This document shows positions 1 to 7,981 of a stretch of 35,621 bases of DNA, in pieces. Under the pieces are notes generated by a model. That model was not told the origin of the DNA and searched no databases. It saw nothing but the letters and a program-made list of their open reading frames with translations. The stretch comes from a virus. The stretch is from the IMG/VR virus record IMGVR_UViG_3300042896_000231, positions 1 through 35,621 of that record, one strand, 5' to 3'. The stretch's first letter is position 1. Every line of letters starts with the position of its first letter. Made by a program: the position numbers and the translations under genes.

Positions 1-254
1 GGCTATCGGGGGTCTGGCATCGAGGCCGGAGGGGTTTGTTATTTACTTAACGACTCAATCTGATGACCCTCCAGCGGGAGTTTTTAAGCAGAAATTGCAG
101 TATGCGCGTGATGTGCGTGACGGAAACATTCACGATCCGCGATTTGTGCCGATTATCTTTGAGCATCCGCCAGAGATGGTCGCAGCAAAAGAGCATTTAT
201 TAATTGAAAACCTTGGAATGGTTAACCCAAATCTCGGTTATTCAGTCGATAAAG
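1..254. repeat. Left copy of the 254-bp terminal direct repeat
   Basis: These bases recur as 35368-35621 with one difference: C at 127 versus G at 35494, which changes Asn to Lys in the terminase. The repeat lies inside terL, far from the likely cos region, and the reading frame continues across the join. It is therefore best explained as the overlap of a circular assembly and not as a physical terminal repeat. Confidence 0.95.
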
Positions 255-1066
255 AGTTTCTAGACCGTGAATTTACAAAGGCGCAGATGGGCGGAGAAGA
301 ATCGTTTAGAGGATTTCTTGCCAAGCACGCAAATGTAGAAATCGGCCTGAATCTGCGATCAGATCGGTGGGCTGGTGCTGATTTTTGGGAAAATCAGAGT
401 GCGAACGTCACGCTAGATTCGATTTTGAATGAATGCGAAGTGGTAGACATTGGCATCGATGGCGGTGGATTGGACGATTTGCTCGGATTGGCCGTGCTGG
501 GTCGGCACAAATTAACGCATAAATGGATGCTGTGGTCGCACGCATGGGCGCATCCGTCCGTGATGGAGCGTAGAAAAAGCGAAGCATCGAGGTTTAAAGA
601 TTTTTCGCGTGATGGTGATTTAACGCTAGTGCGACAAATTGGCGATGACATTGTAGAAGTTGCTGAAATTGTTTCAAGAGTTGAACTTTCGGGATTATTG
701 GATCGTGTCGGTGTAGACCCGCACGGCCTTGGCGGAATTATTGAGGCATTGAACGATGCCGGAATCCCCGAGGACAAAATCGTCGGAATTTCTCAGGGTT
801 GGAAATTGACCGGAGCAATTAAGACGATGGAGCGAAAACTTGCAGAGGATGCCCTGGTGCATGGCGGTCAACCGCTTATGGCCTGGAGCGTTGGTAATGC
901 AAAAGTTGAACCAAAAGGAAACGCGATTTCTATCACTAAGCAGGCAGCCGGATTCGCAAAAATCGATCCGTTGATGGCCGCGTTTAATGCCGTATCGCTT
1001 TTAAGTTTGAACCCCGAAGCGATGGGGTCGATTAACGATTTTATTTTTGAACCACTAATTTCATAA
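2..1066 (+). CDS. terL: Terminase large subunit, C-terminal part (gene continues from the window end)
   Basis: C-terminal two thirds of the HK97-type large terminase, the motor that packages DNA into the prohead and cuts it with its nuclease domain. The frame is open from base 2. After removing the 254-bp overlap it joins the N-terminal part starting at 34763, giving 556 residues in all, a normal size for this family. The nuclease-domain acidic motif is visible in VVDIGIDGGGLDD (about 436-480), and further downstream GVDPHGLGG is the kind of segment seen in these terminases. The stop TAA shares its last A with the portal ATG, so the two genes are translationally coupled. The first in-frame ATG of this fragment (95) is internal and is not the real start. 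Confidence 0.93.
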   Translation, partial: AIGGLASRPEGFVIYLTTQSDDPPAGVFKQKLQYARDVRDGNIHDPRFVPIIFEHPPEMVAAKEHLLIENLGMVNPNLGYSVDKEFLDREFTKAQMGGEESFRGFLAKHANVEIGLNLRSDRWAGADFWENQSANVTLDSILNECEVVDIGIDGGGLDDLLGLAVLGRHKLTHKWMLWSHAWAHPSVMERRKSEASRFKDFSRDGDLTLVRQIGDDIVEVAEIVSRVELSGLLDRVGVDPHGLGGIIEALNDAGIPEDKIVGISQGWKLTGAIKTMERKLAEDALVHGGQPLMAWSVGNAKVEPKGNAISITKQAAGFAKIDPLMAAFNAVSLLSLNPEAMGSINDFIFEPLIS

Positions 1067-2322
1067 TGGCAAACATACTCACTTCGATGCTTGGGTGGTT
1101 TGGCCTTGGAAATGACGCATTAAGCGACCGCGTGGGGCAGCAATACGCAAAGCCATCAAGCACATTAATTTCCGACATAAGCAACCTAAAGACAGACGGG
1201 GCTTTACAGTTGTCGGCGGTTTGGGCTTGTGTTGATCGCCGCGCAAATATTGTCGCAAGCTTGCCGCTTTTTGCTTATCAGCGTGATGCCAGTGGTCAGA
1301 AAACACTGGATCGTAATTCCAGGCTGTACCAGTTATTGCACGACTCCCCAAATAGTCGCATGACTCCGCTGGATTTCTGGCGCGTGATGATGGTTAATCA
1401 CGATCTGCGCGGCAACGCCTACGCTCGAATTGACCGTGATGCGAATGGAGAGGCGATTAGTTTATGGCCGATGCCAGCTGATCAGGTAGAGGTAAACGTA
1501 TTACTGGATGGCTCAGTCGTTTATCTGTACCGCATCTTTAATGACTTGGTAGTGTTGGCCGAGGAAAACGTATTGCACCTGAAGAATCTAGGCAATGGCA
1601 CCGTAGGGTTTGCCAAGCTGGATTTTATGCGGGTAACGACTGACGAAATGTATAAGGCGCAAGAGTCAGCGAGTAAGTTATTCGGTGCCGGTGGCAAACC
1701 GACAGGCGTGTTGATGTATGACGGGGTACTTAAACCCGAGCAACGCAACGCGATTCGGACTTCGTTTTCTGAAATGTCAACGACCGCCAGCACAGGCCGA
1801 TTGTTTGTTCTTGAAGCCTCAATGAAATATCAGCAACTTGGTATTTCACCCGAGGATCAGCAATTACTGGAATCGCGCAAGTTTGGCGTAGAGGAAATTT
1901 GCCGCTGGTTTGATGTGCCGCCAGTGCTTGCGCATCACTCAAACGTCACGACTTGGGGTACAGGAGTCGAGGCGATTATTGACGGTTGGTACAAATTATC
2001 GATCCGGCCTTTGCTGGTTGGCATCGAGCAAGCGATTACAAAACGCGTTATGACTTCGCAACAACGCGCTCGAATGTCTGTGGAATTCAGCTTCGATGCG
2101 CTTTTGCGTGGAAATATTAAAGACCGCTTCGAGGTGTATGCGAAAGGGGTGCAGAACGGCATCACAACACGCAACGAGGCACGGCAATTGGAAAACCTAC
2201 CACCTATCGCGGGTGGCGATGAATTAACGGCACAGGTCAATCTGGCGCCGCTGGCAATGCTCGGACAAACGGGCAACGGAGCAAGCAATGCAACGAATAC
2301 TCAAAACGATCAAGCTCAATAA
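1066..2322 (+). CDS. Portal protein, HK97 family
   Basis: A 418-residue portal protein, forming the dodecameric ring at one capsid vertex through which DNA enters and leaves. Recognised from the pattern SAVWACVDRRANIVASLPL near residue 50, the segment around LLHDSPNSRMTPLDFW, and the LESRKFGVEEICRWFDVPP stretch near residue 270, all typical of the HK97 gp3 family. Length fits the family. The start codon overlaps the terL stop by one base and the 3' end overlaps the protease gene by 35 bp, the usual tight packing of this module. Confidence 0.95.
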   Translation: MANILTSMLGWFGLGNDALSDRVGQQYAKPSSTLISDISNLKTDGALQLSAVWACVDRRANIVASLPLFAYQRDASGQKTLDRNSRLYQLLHDSPNSRMTPLDFWRVMMVNHDLRGNAYARIDRDANGEAISLWPMPADQVEVNVLLDGSVVYLYRIFNDLVVLAEENVLHLKNLGNGTVGFAKLDFMRVTTDEMYKAQESASKLFGAGGKPTGVLMYDGVLKPEQRNAIRTSFSEMSTTASTGRLFVLEASMKYQQLGISPEDQQLLESRKFGVEEICRWFDVPPVLAHHSNVTTWGTGVEAIIDGWYKLSIRPLLVGIEQAITKRVMTSQQRARMSVEFSFDALLRGNIKDRFEVYAKGVQNGITTRNEARQLENLPPIAGGDELTAQVNLAPLAMLGQTGNGASNATNTQNDQAQ

Positions 2323-2962
2323 CGCAAATCTGCAAATGGACGATGCCGAAACAGGCAAGTTCACGGGTTATGCGTCTGTTTTTGGTGGTGTAGATAGCTA
2401 CGGCGACACGATTATGCCGGGCGCATTCGCTGAGACATTGGCTAAAAACGGTTTGCCAAAGATGTTTTTTAATCACGAATGGGATATGCCAATCGGCAAA
2501 TATACCTTCGCGCAAGAGGATCAAACGGGTTTACTCGTTTCAGGCGAATACACGCCAGAACTCGGCCTGGCCGAGGACGTTTACGCAGCAATGAAGCACG
2601 GAACAATCGACGGTTTAAGCATCGGTGGGTACTTATCCGCTGGAGATTACGAAGAGACAGAGCGCGGGCGCATTATTCACCGCTGGACCAATCTTGTAGA
2701 AATCTCCCCGGTCGTATTTCCTGCGGATTCATCAGCCCGCGTGGGCGATGTGAAAAGTATAAATTTTGAAGCTTTGCTTGCTGAGTGCAAGACAGAGCGA
2801 GACATTGAACGGCTACTGCGGGATGCAGGGCTGGGCAAGTGGGAGGCTATGGCGACAGTCTCCCGCGTGAAAGCAATTATCGACGGGCGGGATGCTCAAG
2901 ATGATGCCAACACGAAGGCACTCGATGCTGTGCTAGATCGAATCAAGCGCATCGCCGGGTAA
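2288..2962 (+). CDS. Prohead protease, HK97 S78 family
   Basis: A 224-residue serine protease that cleaves the capsid protein's scaffold-like delta domain and itself during prohead maturation. The N-terminal part GYASVFGGVDSYGDTIMPGAF is the family signature. The catalytic His lies in FNHEWDMPIGK (about residue 60) and the catalytic Ser in DGLSIGG (about residue 112), followed by EISPVVFPAD. The ATG at 2288 is preceded by GGAG at a good distance and lies within the end of the portal gene. The residues after about 155 are poorly conserved in this family and are expected to be removed. Confidence 0.94.
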   Translation: MQRILKTIKLNNANLQMDDAETGKFTGYASVFGGVDSYGDTIMPGAFAETLAKNGLPKMFFNHEWDMPIGKYTFAQEDQTGLLVSGEYTPELGLAEDVYAAMKHGTIDGLSIGGYLSAGDYEETERGRIIHRWTNLVEISPVVFPADSSARVGDVKSINFEALLAECKTERDIERLLRDAGLGKWEAMATVSRVKAIIDGRDAQDDANTKALDAVLDRIKRIAG

Positions 2963-2986
2963 GAAGTCGCGCATTCCGCAATAAGC

Positions 2987-3008
2987 AACCGCCTACGGGC
3001 GGTTTTTT
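2987..3008 (+). terminator. Hairpin with TACG tetraloop and T-run before the capsid gene
   Basis: AACCGCC, loop TACG, GGCGGTT, then TTTT. The 7-bp stem is perfect and is closed by a C(TACG)G loop, a very stable RNA tetraloop. It looks like an intrinsic terminator, but it sits inside the structural operon just upstream of the capsid ribosome site. It may be read through by an antiterminated polymerase, or serve as an RNA processing or stability element. Confidence 0.75.
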
Positions 3009-3027
3009 CATTTAAAAGGATCGAAAA

Positions 3028-4188
3028 ATGTCTGAAGCAATTATGAAAGCCCTCGATGGTATCGAGGCAAAAATGTCGCAAATGTCTGAGAAAGCAGACA
3101 ACGAGATGAAATCCCTTGGCAAAGTATCCTCGGATACCAAAGCCGCGCTGGACAACATCGGTATTCAACAGCGTGAATTCGCTGATCGTTTGCTTGTAGT
3201 TGAGCAGAAAGGCGTTTCAAGCGTATCCGACGAGAAAGCTAGTGAAAGCTGGGGCGCTCAAGTTGTAAAAGCCGGTGCCTTTGTAGATTTCGCGGCTGGC
3301 CGTACACAAAAGGCACGCATCGAAGTTAAAAACACGCTGGTCGGTGCCGATGCAAACGTAGCGCCTGATCGTAAGCCTGGCGTTGTGCCCGGTGCTTTCC
3401 AAATGCTCACAATCGAGGGATTGCTGAACTCGGCAAACACCACCAGCAACGCGATTGAGTTCACGAAGGAAAACGCCTTCACAAACAATGCAGCCGAAGC
3501 CGCTGAAGGCGCTGCAAAAGCTGAATCAGCATTGACATGGACTCTGGTAAATATGCCAGTTTCTACCGTTGCGCACTGGATCAAGATTTCGCGCCAGCTT
3601 GCAATGGACAACACGGCTCTGGCCGCGTATGTGTCAAACCGTATGCGCTACGGTATCCAGCGCAAAGTTGAAACACAGCTTTGCACCGGCGATGGCACTG
3701 CACCAAACATCAGCGGCATTTTTGACAGCGGCAACTACACAGCACACGGCTATTTGTCGGGCGCTTTGGGTTCAACCCTGGCAAAGCTTGTCCTGATTCG
3801 CAAGATGATTGCCGATTCATGGGCCGCTGGCTATCCAGCCGAAGCAATCCTGTTGAACCCTACCGATTTCGCTGCAATCGAAATCGATATGTTCACCAGT
3901 GCAGCCGGTCAAAGCCTATTCAGCGTCGATGCTGGTGGCAATCAGCGCCTGTTCGGTATTCCTGTCGTTCAGTCTGTTGGTGTAACCGCTGACACAGTGG
4001 CAGTCGGTGCCTTCTCTCAGGCTTACACCGTCTACAACCGCGAGGGCGTAACGGTCGAACTGAGTGAATCAGATAGCGACAACTTCACCAAAAACCTGAT
4101 CACGGTACGCGCAGAGCGCCGCCTTGCTCTGGCTACTGAAGTTCCTGGCGCTATCCGTGCTGGCGATCTCACCCCCGCAGCATCGTAA
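3028..4188 (+). CDS. Major capsid protein, HK97 fold
   Basis: A 386-residue HK97-type major capsid protein. Residues 1 to about 100 are charged and helix-prone (KALDGIEAKMSQMSEKADNE and on), matching the delta scaffolding domain that the upstream protease removes. The mature part starts around NTLVGADANVAPDRKPGVVPG and shows the family's usual middle (VAHWIKISRQLAMDN) and the late LLNPTDFAAIE segment. AAAGGA lies 7 bases before the ATG, the best ribosome site among the head genes, as expected for the most abundant protein. The gene stands alone between two stable hairpins, unlike its overlapping neighbours. Confidence 0.95.
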   Translation: MSEAIMKALDGIEAKMSQMSEKADNEMKSLGKVSSDTKAALDNIGIQQREFADRLLVVEQKGVSSVSDEKASESWGAQVVKAGAFVDFAAGRTQKARIEVKNTLVGADANVAPDRKPGVVPGAFQMLTIEGLLNSANTTSNAIEFTKENAFTNNAAEAAEGAAKAESALTWTLVNMPVSTVAHWIKISRQLAMDNTALAAYVSNRMRYGIQRKVETQLCTGDGTAPNISGIFDSGNYTAHGYLSGALGSTLAKLVLIRKMIADSWAAGYPAEAILLNPTDFAAIEIDMFTSAAGQSLFSVDAGGNQRLFGIPVVQSVGVTADTVAVGAFSQAYTVYNREGVTVELSESDSDNFTKNLITVRAERRLALATEVPGAIRAGDLTPAAS

Positions 4189-4200
4189 TCAGTAAATAAA

Positions 4201-4225
4201 GGCTGGGGAGAAATCCCCACCTTTT
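4201..4225 (+). terminator. Hairpin with GAAA tetraloop after the capsid gene
   Basis: GGCTGGGGA, loop GAAA, TCCCCACC, then TTTT. The stem of eight pairs has one bulged C and a GNRA loop. It lies 12 bp after the capsid stop. It could terminate part of the transcription or protect the 3' end of the capsid message. Confidence 0.7.
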
Positions 4226-4285
4226 CAAATCGTTGCGAGTCAGCGATTTGGAAAGGTTAAGACGAATTTAAAAAGAGAAAATCAC

Positions 4286-4507
4286 ATGGTTTCGATCAAG
4301 TTCAAGACGTTCGGCGCGACCTCCGCTGGCGGATCGTTTGGACCCGGCGACATTATGCGCTGCGATGAAAAGCTGGCTAAACACTTGGTAGATGAGGCGC
4401 AATGTGCCGTTTATCTGCAAGCACCGCAGCCAGTTCAAGCGCCTAGCGTTGAAATTGACGCAGATCAGCCCCAAGTGCGCCGCGCACGCCGCGCAAGCAA
4501 GGAATAA
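4286..4507 (+). CDS. Small head-region protein of unknown function
   Basis: 73 residues. The first half (MVSIKFKTFGATSAGGSFGPGD) is compact, and the tail is rich in Pro, Gln and Arg (QVRRARRASKE). Small proteins with a similar N-terminus commonly sit between capsid and connector genes in HK97-like phages, but no function is established. A purine-rich GAGAAAA precedes the ATG. The stop is 3 bp before the next start, so it is co-translated with the connector genes. A role in head completion or decoration is only a guess from position. Confidence 0.75.
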   Translation: MVSIKFKTFGATSAGGSFGPGDIMRCDEKLAKHLVDEAQCAVYLQAPQPVQAPSVEIDADQPQVRRARRASKE

Positions 4508-4510
4508 ATC

Positions 4511-4807
4511 GTGGCTCTAATAGACGAGGTTAAAGCATCCCTGCGCGTGACTCATACAGACGATGACGCAATGCTTACCCGTTTGATTACAGCCGCATCC
4601 CAAGAGTGTGCGCAATACGTTTACGGATCAGTGCCAGATTACAGTGCCTCGGGCGCTGTGGCCAATCCGCAAACGGTTGAAATGCTCAAGCAGGGAATCA
4701 TTTTGATGGTTCAAAGCGATTACGAGGGCGATCCAACAAAACGCGATGAGTATTTAGCTGTGGCAAAAACGCTTTGGAACCCATACCGAACGGTTTGGGG
4801 CCTGTAA
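4511..4807 (+). CDS. Head-tail connector, HK97 gp6-like
   Basis: 98 residues starting at GTG 4511, with AAGGA 7 bases upstream. The opening LIDEVKASLRVTHTDDDAMLTRLITAASQ is the signature of the gp6/gp15 connector family, which forms a ring under the portal. YEGDPTKRDEY and the NPYRTVWGL ending also fit. The stop TAA shares its last A with the following ATG at 4807. Confidence 0.9.
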   Translation: MALIDEVKASLRVTHTDDDAMLTRLITAASQECAQYVYGSVPDYSASGAVANPQTVEMLKQGIILMVQSDYEGDPTKRDEYLAVAKTLWNPYRTVWGL

Positions 4808-5151
4808 TGTTTGCCGGGCAACTACGCCATCCAATCACAGTACAGCGCCGAACTTCGACGCAGGATGATTACGGTCAAAAAGTAAATACTTGGTCAACAG
4901 TTGCGGCAACCAGGGCGGATATTCGCCCGGTCGGTGGCCGTGAACAAATGGCCGGTATGGAAATGCGGGTAAAGCTTACGCATACCGTTGCAGTTCGGTA
5001 TCAGTCAACCCTGGTCCCGCCTCTTGAAGCAAGTACCTGGCGTATTTTGTTCGGCACTCGCGTATTAAACATTGTGAACTCGCGCAATCTAGAAGAGAAA
5101 AATCGCTGGATCATTTTTGAATGCGAAGAGGGGTCCCGTGATGGCGAGTAA
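4807..5151 (+). CDS. Head closure / head-tail adaptor protein
   Basis: 114 residues. MFAGQLRHPITVQRRTSTQD followed by YGQKVNTWSTVAATRADIRP and GREQMAGMEM is the typical pattern of the SPP1 gp16 / head-tail adaptor family, small beta-barrel proteins that seal the connector after packaging. I chose ATG 4807, which overlaps the preceding stop, over the upstream in-frame ATG 4774: the family begins with this motif and the upstream stretch only re-reads the connector gene. The 3' end overlaps the next gene by 11 bp. Confidence 0.88.
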   Translation: MFAGQLRHPITVQRRTSTQDDYGQKVNTWSTVAATRADIRPVGGREQMAGMEMRVKLTHTVAVRYQSTLVPPLEASTWRILFGTRVLNIVNSRNLEEKNRWIIFECEEGSRDGE

Positions 5152-5716
5152 TGACGTCAGTATTTCAGGGCTTAAAGAACTTGACGCATTGCTTAAATCC
5201 CTACCCGCAAAGATTGAGGGCAATGTAATGCGCGGCGCTTTGCGTGCAGGGCAAAAAGTTATGCTCGATGGCGCAAAGTTAAACCTCGCCAGCATCACGA
5301 AACAAGATACTGGATTATTAGAAAAAAGTTTACGCATTCGATTTGCACGAAAAAGCCAGAAATTCGGCTGGCTACGCTCGCACTTGTACGCCGGTGACAA
5401 AGATGCGTATTACGCAAATATGGTCGAGTTTGGAACGGCAGCGCACTATATATCTATTAAGAAAGAAGCCCGGCCAGGTCGAATGACTCGCCGAGGCGAA
5501 AAGAAGTTCGGCGTCAGCACTATCAATGAAATGGTAAATCGGGGGAGTTTGGTTATCGGCGGTAATTTTGTCGGTGCATCCGTTGCACACCCAGGCAGTA
5601 AGCCCAAGCCATTCATGCGCAGAACCTTCGATGCGTACAGTATGCCCGCAATTAATGCCAGCGTTGAATACATACGCAAGCGTCTACCAAAAGAATTATT
5701 GAAGGCGAATAAATGA
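5141..5716 (+). CDS. Neck / tail-completion protein, HK97 gp10-like
   Basis: 191 residues from ATG 5141. The start SISGLKELDALLKSLPAKI followed by MRGALRAGQKVMLDGAK is the hallmark of the HK97 gp10 family, neck proteins that join head and tail. YANMVEFGTAAHYI and the late PKPFMRRTFDA segment also fit. An in-frame ATG at 5117 would add eight residues, but the family pattern begins after 5141. The stop overlaps the next ATG (ATGA). Confidence 0.88.
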   Translation: MASNDVSISGLKELDALLKSLPAKIEGNVMRGALRAGQKVMLDGAKLNLASITKQDTGLLEKSLRIRFARKSQKFGWLRSHLYAGDKDAYYANMVEFGTAAHYISIKKEARPGRMTRRGEKKFGVSTINEMVNRGSLVIGGNFVGASVAHPGSKPKPFMRRTFDAYSMPAINASVEYIRKRLPKELLKANK

Positions 5717-6108
5717 GCATCGAACTGATTACTTCAGCCTTGCTTAATGTTTCAGGCGTCACTGCGATTGTTGGTGATAGACGGGCATTGTCTCAGTTGC
5801 CGCAGGGCACATCGATGCCAGCGGTAGTTTACGAAGGCATCAGCACAACGCCACAGTTGACGATGAACGCTGCAAGCGGTCCGCAATTGTTGATCAGTCG
5901 CGTGCAAATTACAGCACTGGCACTGAATCCTGGCGATGTGGCTGCAATCCTCACCGCAGTGATGGCGGCCTTGAATTTAAAAAGCGGTACTTACGCGGGC
6001 AAACAAGTTGCATCGGTTATTCGTGACATGAAAACGTCAATCACGAAGGATAACGATGCGGGCGTCTGGTATGGATCGCAAGATTTTATGGTGCATTGGT
6101 ATGAATGA
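5713..6108 (+). CDS. Tail terminator protein, DUF3168 family
   Basis: 131 residues. ELITSALLNVSGVTAIVGDR followed by LPQGTSMPAVVYEGIS is the DUF3168 / lambda gpU-like pattern. These proteins cap the tail tube and set the joining surface to the head. Length is normal. The ATGA overlap with the neck gene shows coupling. Position just before the tail tube gene is the standard one. Confidence 0.87.
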   Translation: MSIELITSALLNVSGVTAIVGDRRALSQLPQGTSMPAVVYEGISTTPQLTMNAASGPQLLISRVQITALALNPGDVAAILTAVMAALNLKSGTYAGKQVASVIRDMKTSITKDNDAGVWYGSQDFMVHWYE

Positions 6109-6121
6109 TGCACACAACCAC

Positions 6122-6145
6122 ACCGCTGACGAGGCGGTATTTTTT
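6122..6145 (+). terminator. Terminator-like hairpin before the tail tube gene
   Basis: ACCGC, loop TGACGAG, GCGGT, then ATTTTTT. It is the third stem-loop placed directly next to a highly expressed structural gene in this window. Five GC-rich pairs and a run of six T suggest a weak intrinsic terminator or a processing hairpin. Confidence 0.6.
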
Positions 6146-6184
6146 AGCAATTAATCGCCTGTCGGCAATCACGAGGAAATTATC

Positions 6185-7405
6185 ATGGGTCAAGCATCCG
6201 GCGTATTTAAGCAAATCGCAATAAAGGAAGAGACAACATACGGCGTAATCCCAGCCGTGGCAACGGGTGCGCAATTACTGCGCCGCACCGATGCAACTTT
6301 TAACCTGTCAAAAGACACCTACGAATCGAACGAAATCCGCACCGATTTGCAGACAGCCGATATGCGCCACGGTGTACGCCGTGTCGGTGGTACGCTGAAT
6401 GGTGAACTTTCACCTGGTTCGTATGCCGCATACTTGGCCGCCCTGGTTAAGCGTGAATTCGCAGCCGTTACAGCGCTTACGACATTAAGCTTAACTGTCG
6501 CTGGCTCCGGTCCGACTTATACAGTTACCCGCGCATCTGGTTCATTTTTAACCAGCGGATTAAAGATTGGCCAAGTTGTACGCTTGACCGCTGGCACATT
6601 CAACGCTGCAAACTTGAATAAAAACTTGTTTATCGTTGGATTAACTGCGCTTGAGGCAACAGTAATCGTGTTGAACGGTTCCGCCCTGGTTGCTGAAGGT
6701 CCAATTGCAACGGCTACGATTACCGTACCTGGCAAAACAACTTACATCCCAACTACCGGCCACACCGACAAGTCATTCTCGATTGAAGAGTGGTATTCAG
6801 ACATTGCACGCTCTGAGGTTTTCTCTGGCTGCAAATTTACAAAAGCATCGGTTCAATTGCCGCCTTCAGGTATGGCAACGCTCGGGCTTGATGTAGCTGG
6901 TAAAGATCATGGCCAAACACCAGGATCGACCCGCTATTTCACCAGCCCCACTGCGCTTTCATCGTCTGGAGTTGTGGCCGCTGTCAATGGCGTGCTGCGC
7001 GTGGGTGGTGTCACGATGGCATCAGTAACCGGCCTGAATTTCGACATTGATGCAAGCTTTACAGGCGATCCAGTTGTCGGTGCAAACGTGGTCCCTACAC
7101 AGTTTGCGGGCCGGGTCAAAGTTACCGGGCAATTCACCGCCTATTTTGAGGATGGCGTAATCCCTGCGGCATTCTTTGACGAATCAGAACTTGGCATCCA
7201 GGTTGCACTGACAACCAGCAACGATGCAGCCGCAGATTTCGTTTCTTTCTCACTGTCACGCGTAAAGCTTGGCGGTGCAGACAAGGCTGATAGCGATGGC
7301 GGCGTGGTTCGTACTTATCCGTTTACCGCATTGCTGAATTCAAACGGCGGCGCGGGTACGGCACATGAGCAATCAACGATTGCCATCCAGGACAGCCTGG
7401 CGTAA
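6185..7405 (+). CDS. Major tail tube protein
   Basis: 406 residues. The N-terminus SGVFKQIAIKEETTYGVIP and the following TDATFNLSKDTYESNEIRTDLQ are typical of siphophage tail tube proteins, whose rings stack on the tape measure to form the tail. The rest alternates short beta-type segments rich in Thr, Gly and Val, with a late IDASFTGDPVVGANVVP and a C-terminal QSTIAIQDSLA. At about 400 residues it is larger than lambda gpV, as is common in this family. GAGGA lies 7 bases before the ATG, a strong site in line with high expression. Confidence 0.9.
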   Translation: MGQASGVFKQIAIKEETTYGVIPAVATGAQLLRRTDATFNLSKDTYESNEIRTDLQTADMRHGVRRVGGTLNGELSPGSYAAYLAALVKREFAAVTALTTLSLTVAGSGPTYTVTRASGSFLTSGLKIGQVVRLTAGTFNAANLNKNLFIVGLTALEATVIVLNGSALVAEGPIATATITVPGKTTYIPTTGHTDKSFSIEEWYSDIARSEVFSGCKFTKASVQLPPSGMATLGLDVAGKDHGQTPGSTRYFTSPTALSSSGVVAAVNGVLRVGGVTMASVTGLNFDIDASFTGDPVVGANVVPTQFAGRVKVTGQFTAYFEDGVIPAAFFDESELGIQVALTTSNDAAADFVSFSLSRVKLGGADKADSDGGVVRTYPFTALLNSNGGAGTAHEQSTIAIQDSLA

Positions 7406-7443
7406 TTCCGCGCCAGAGTATCGGGCACCGACCAGGCCCCGTT

Positions 7444-7504
7444 CGCACCTTTGAGGGGTGCGGCGGGTCTTGGCACGGGCAAAAAGTTTCTCACCCCTCA
7501 AAGG
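7444..7504 (+). promoter_or_regulatory. Two competing RNA stem-loops, one masking the tail chaperone ribosome site
   Basis: CCTTTGAGGGGTG at 7448-7460 is the exact reverse complement of CACCCCTCAAAGG at 7492-7504. The 13-bp stem would bury AAAGGA (7500-7505), the ribosome site of the gene starting at 7512. The left arm can instead fold locally as CGCACC (7444-7449) with GGTGCG (7457-7462). The two folds exclude each other. The complementarity is plain in the sequence; a regulatory role in keeping chaperone translation low is inference. Confidence 0.65.
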
Positions 7505-7511
7505 AAATCAA

Positions 7512-7922
7512 ATGTCAGGCTTCAATCTCAAATCAATTAAACAGGTTTTTAGTGCAAAAGTTGCTATTAAAGACCCTAACGGTGAACCCACCGGCGTTGT
7601 GTTTGAAATGGCAGGGCCAGAGCATCCAGACCGCAAGCGCATCACTTTCGCGCAATCGCGTAAGTTTATGAAGTCATACGCAAAAACTGGACGCGCAGAA
7701 ATGCCCGAGCCGGAGGATGCCGAAGCGCAGAAACGCGACAATTTAGCGGCATTTACTCTTGGCTGGTCCGGTCTTGTTGATGAGGCTTATAAGCCTGTGG
7801 CGTTTTCAAAACAAGCAGCGCTTGAAATGTATAACGATCCAGAAATGGCGTGGCTGGTTGATCAACTAGAAACAGCGCTGGGTGATAAGGAACTTTTTAT
7901 CACGCGCTCCGCGAAGGTCTGA
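7512..7922 (+). CDS. Tail assembly chaperone, upstream frame (G-like)
   Basis: 136 residues from ATG 7512, with AAAGGA 6 bases upstream. The order tail tube, this gene, short gene, tape measure is that of the tail assembly chaperones (lambda G/GT), which bind the tape measure protein and guide tube assembly. The sequence is mostly charged and helical, with FEMAGPEHPDRKRITFAQSR early and FTLGWSGLVDE late, a pattern seen in other phage chaperones of this kind. An in-frame upstream start at 7458 falls inside the RNA hairpin region and is unlikely. It ends at 7922 inside a frame that stays open in the -1 direction. Confidence 0.8.
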   Translation: MSGFNLKSIKQVFSAKVAIKDPNGEPTGVVFEMAGPEHPDRKRITFAQSRKFMKSYAKTGRAEMPEPEDAEAQKRDNLAAFTLGWSGLVDEAYKPVAFSKQAALEMYNDPEMAWLVDQLETALGDKELFITRSAKV

Positions 7923-7981
7923 TCAGCCACGTTAGAGCGCAATTCAAACTTGGAAAACGTCGAAAGGATGGTAGTTCGGAA

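Noticed and set aside
1-254. Physical direct terminal repeats of a T7-type phage
   Set aside because: They lie within terL, and HNH plus HK97-type terminase indicate cos packaging; overlap of a circular assembly is simpler.
394-777. Minus-strand open frame of 127 residues inside terL
   Set aside because: It lies fully in the coding frame of the terminase, is Ser/Pro-rich shadow sequence and has no ribosome site.
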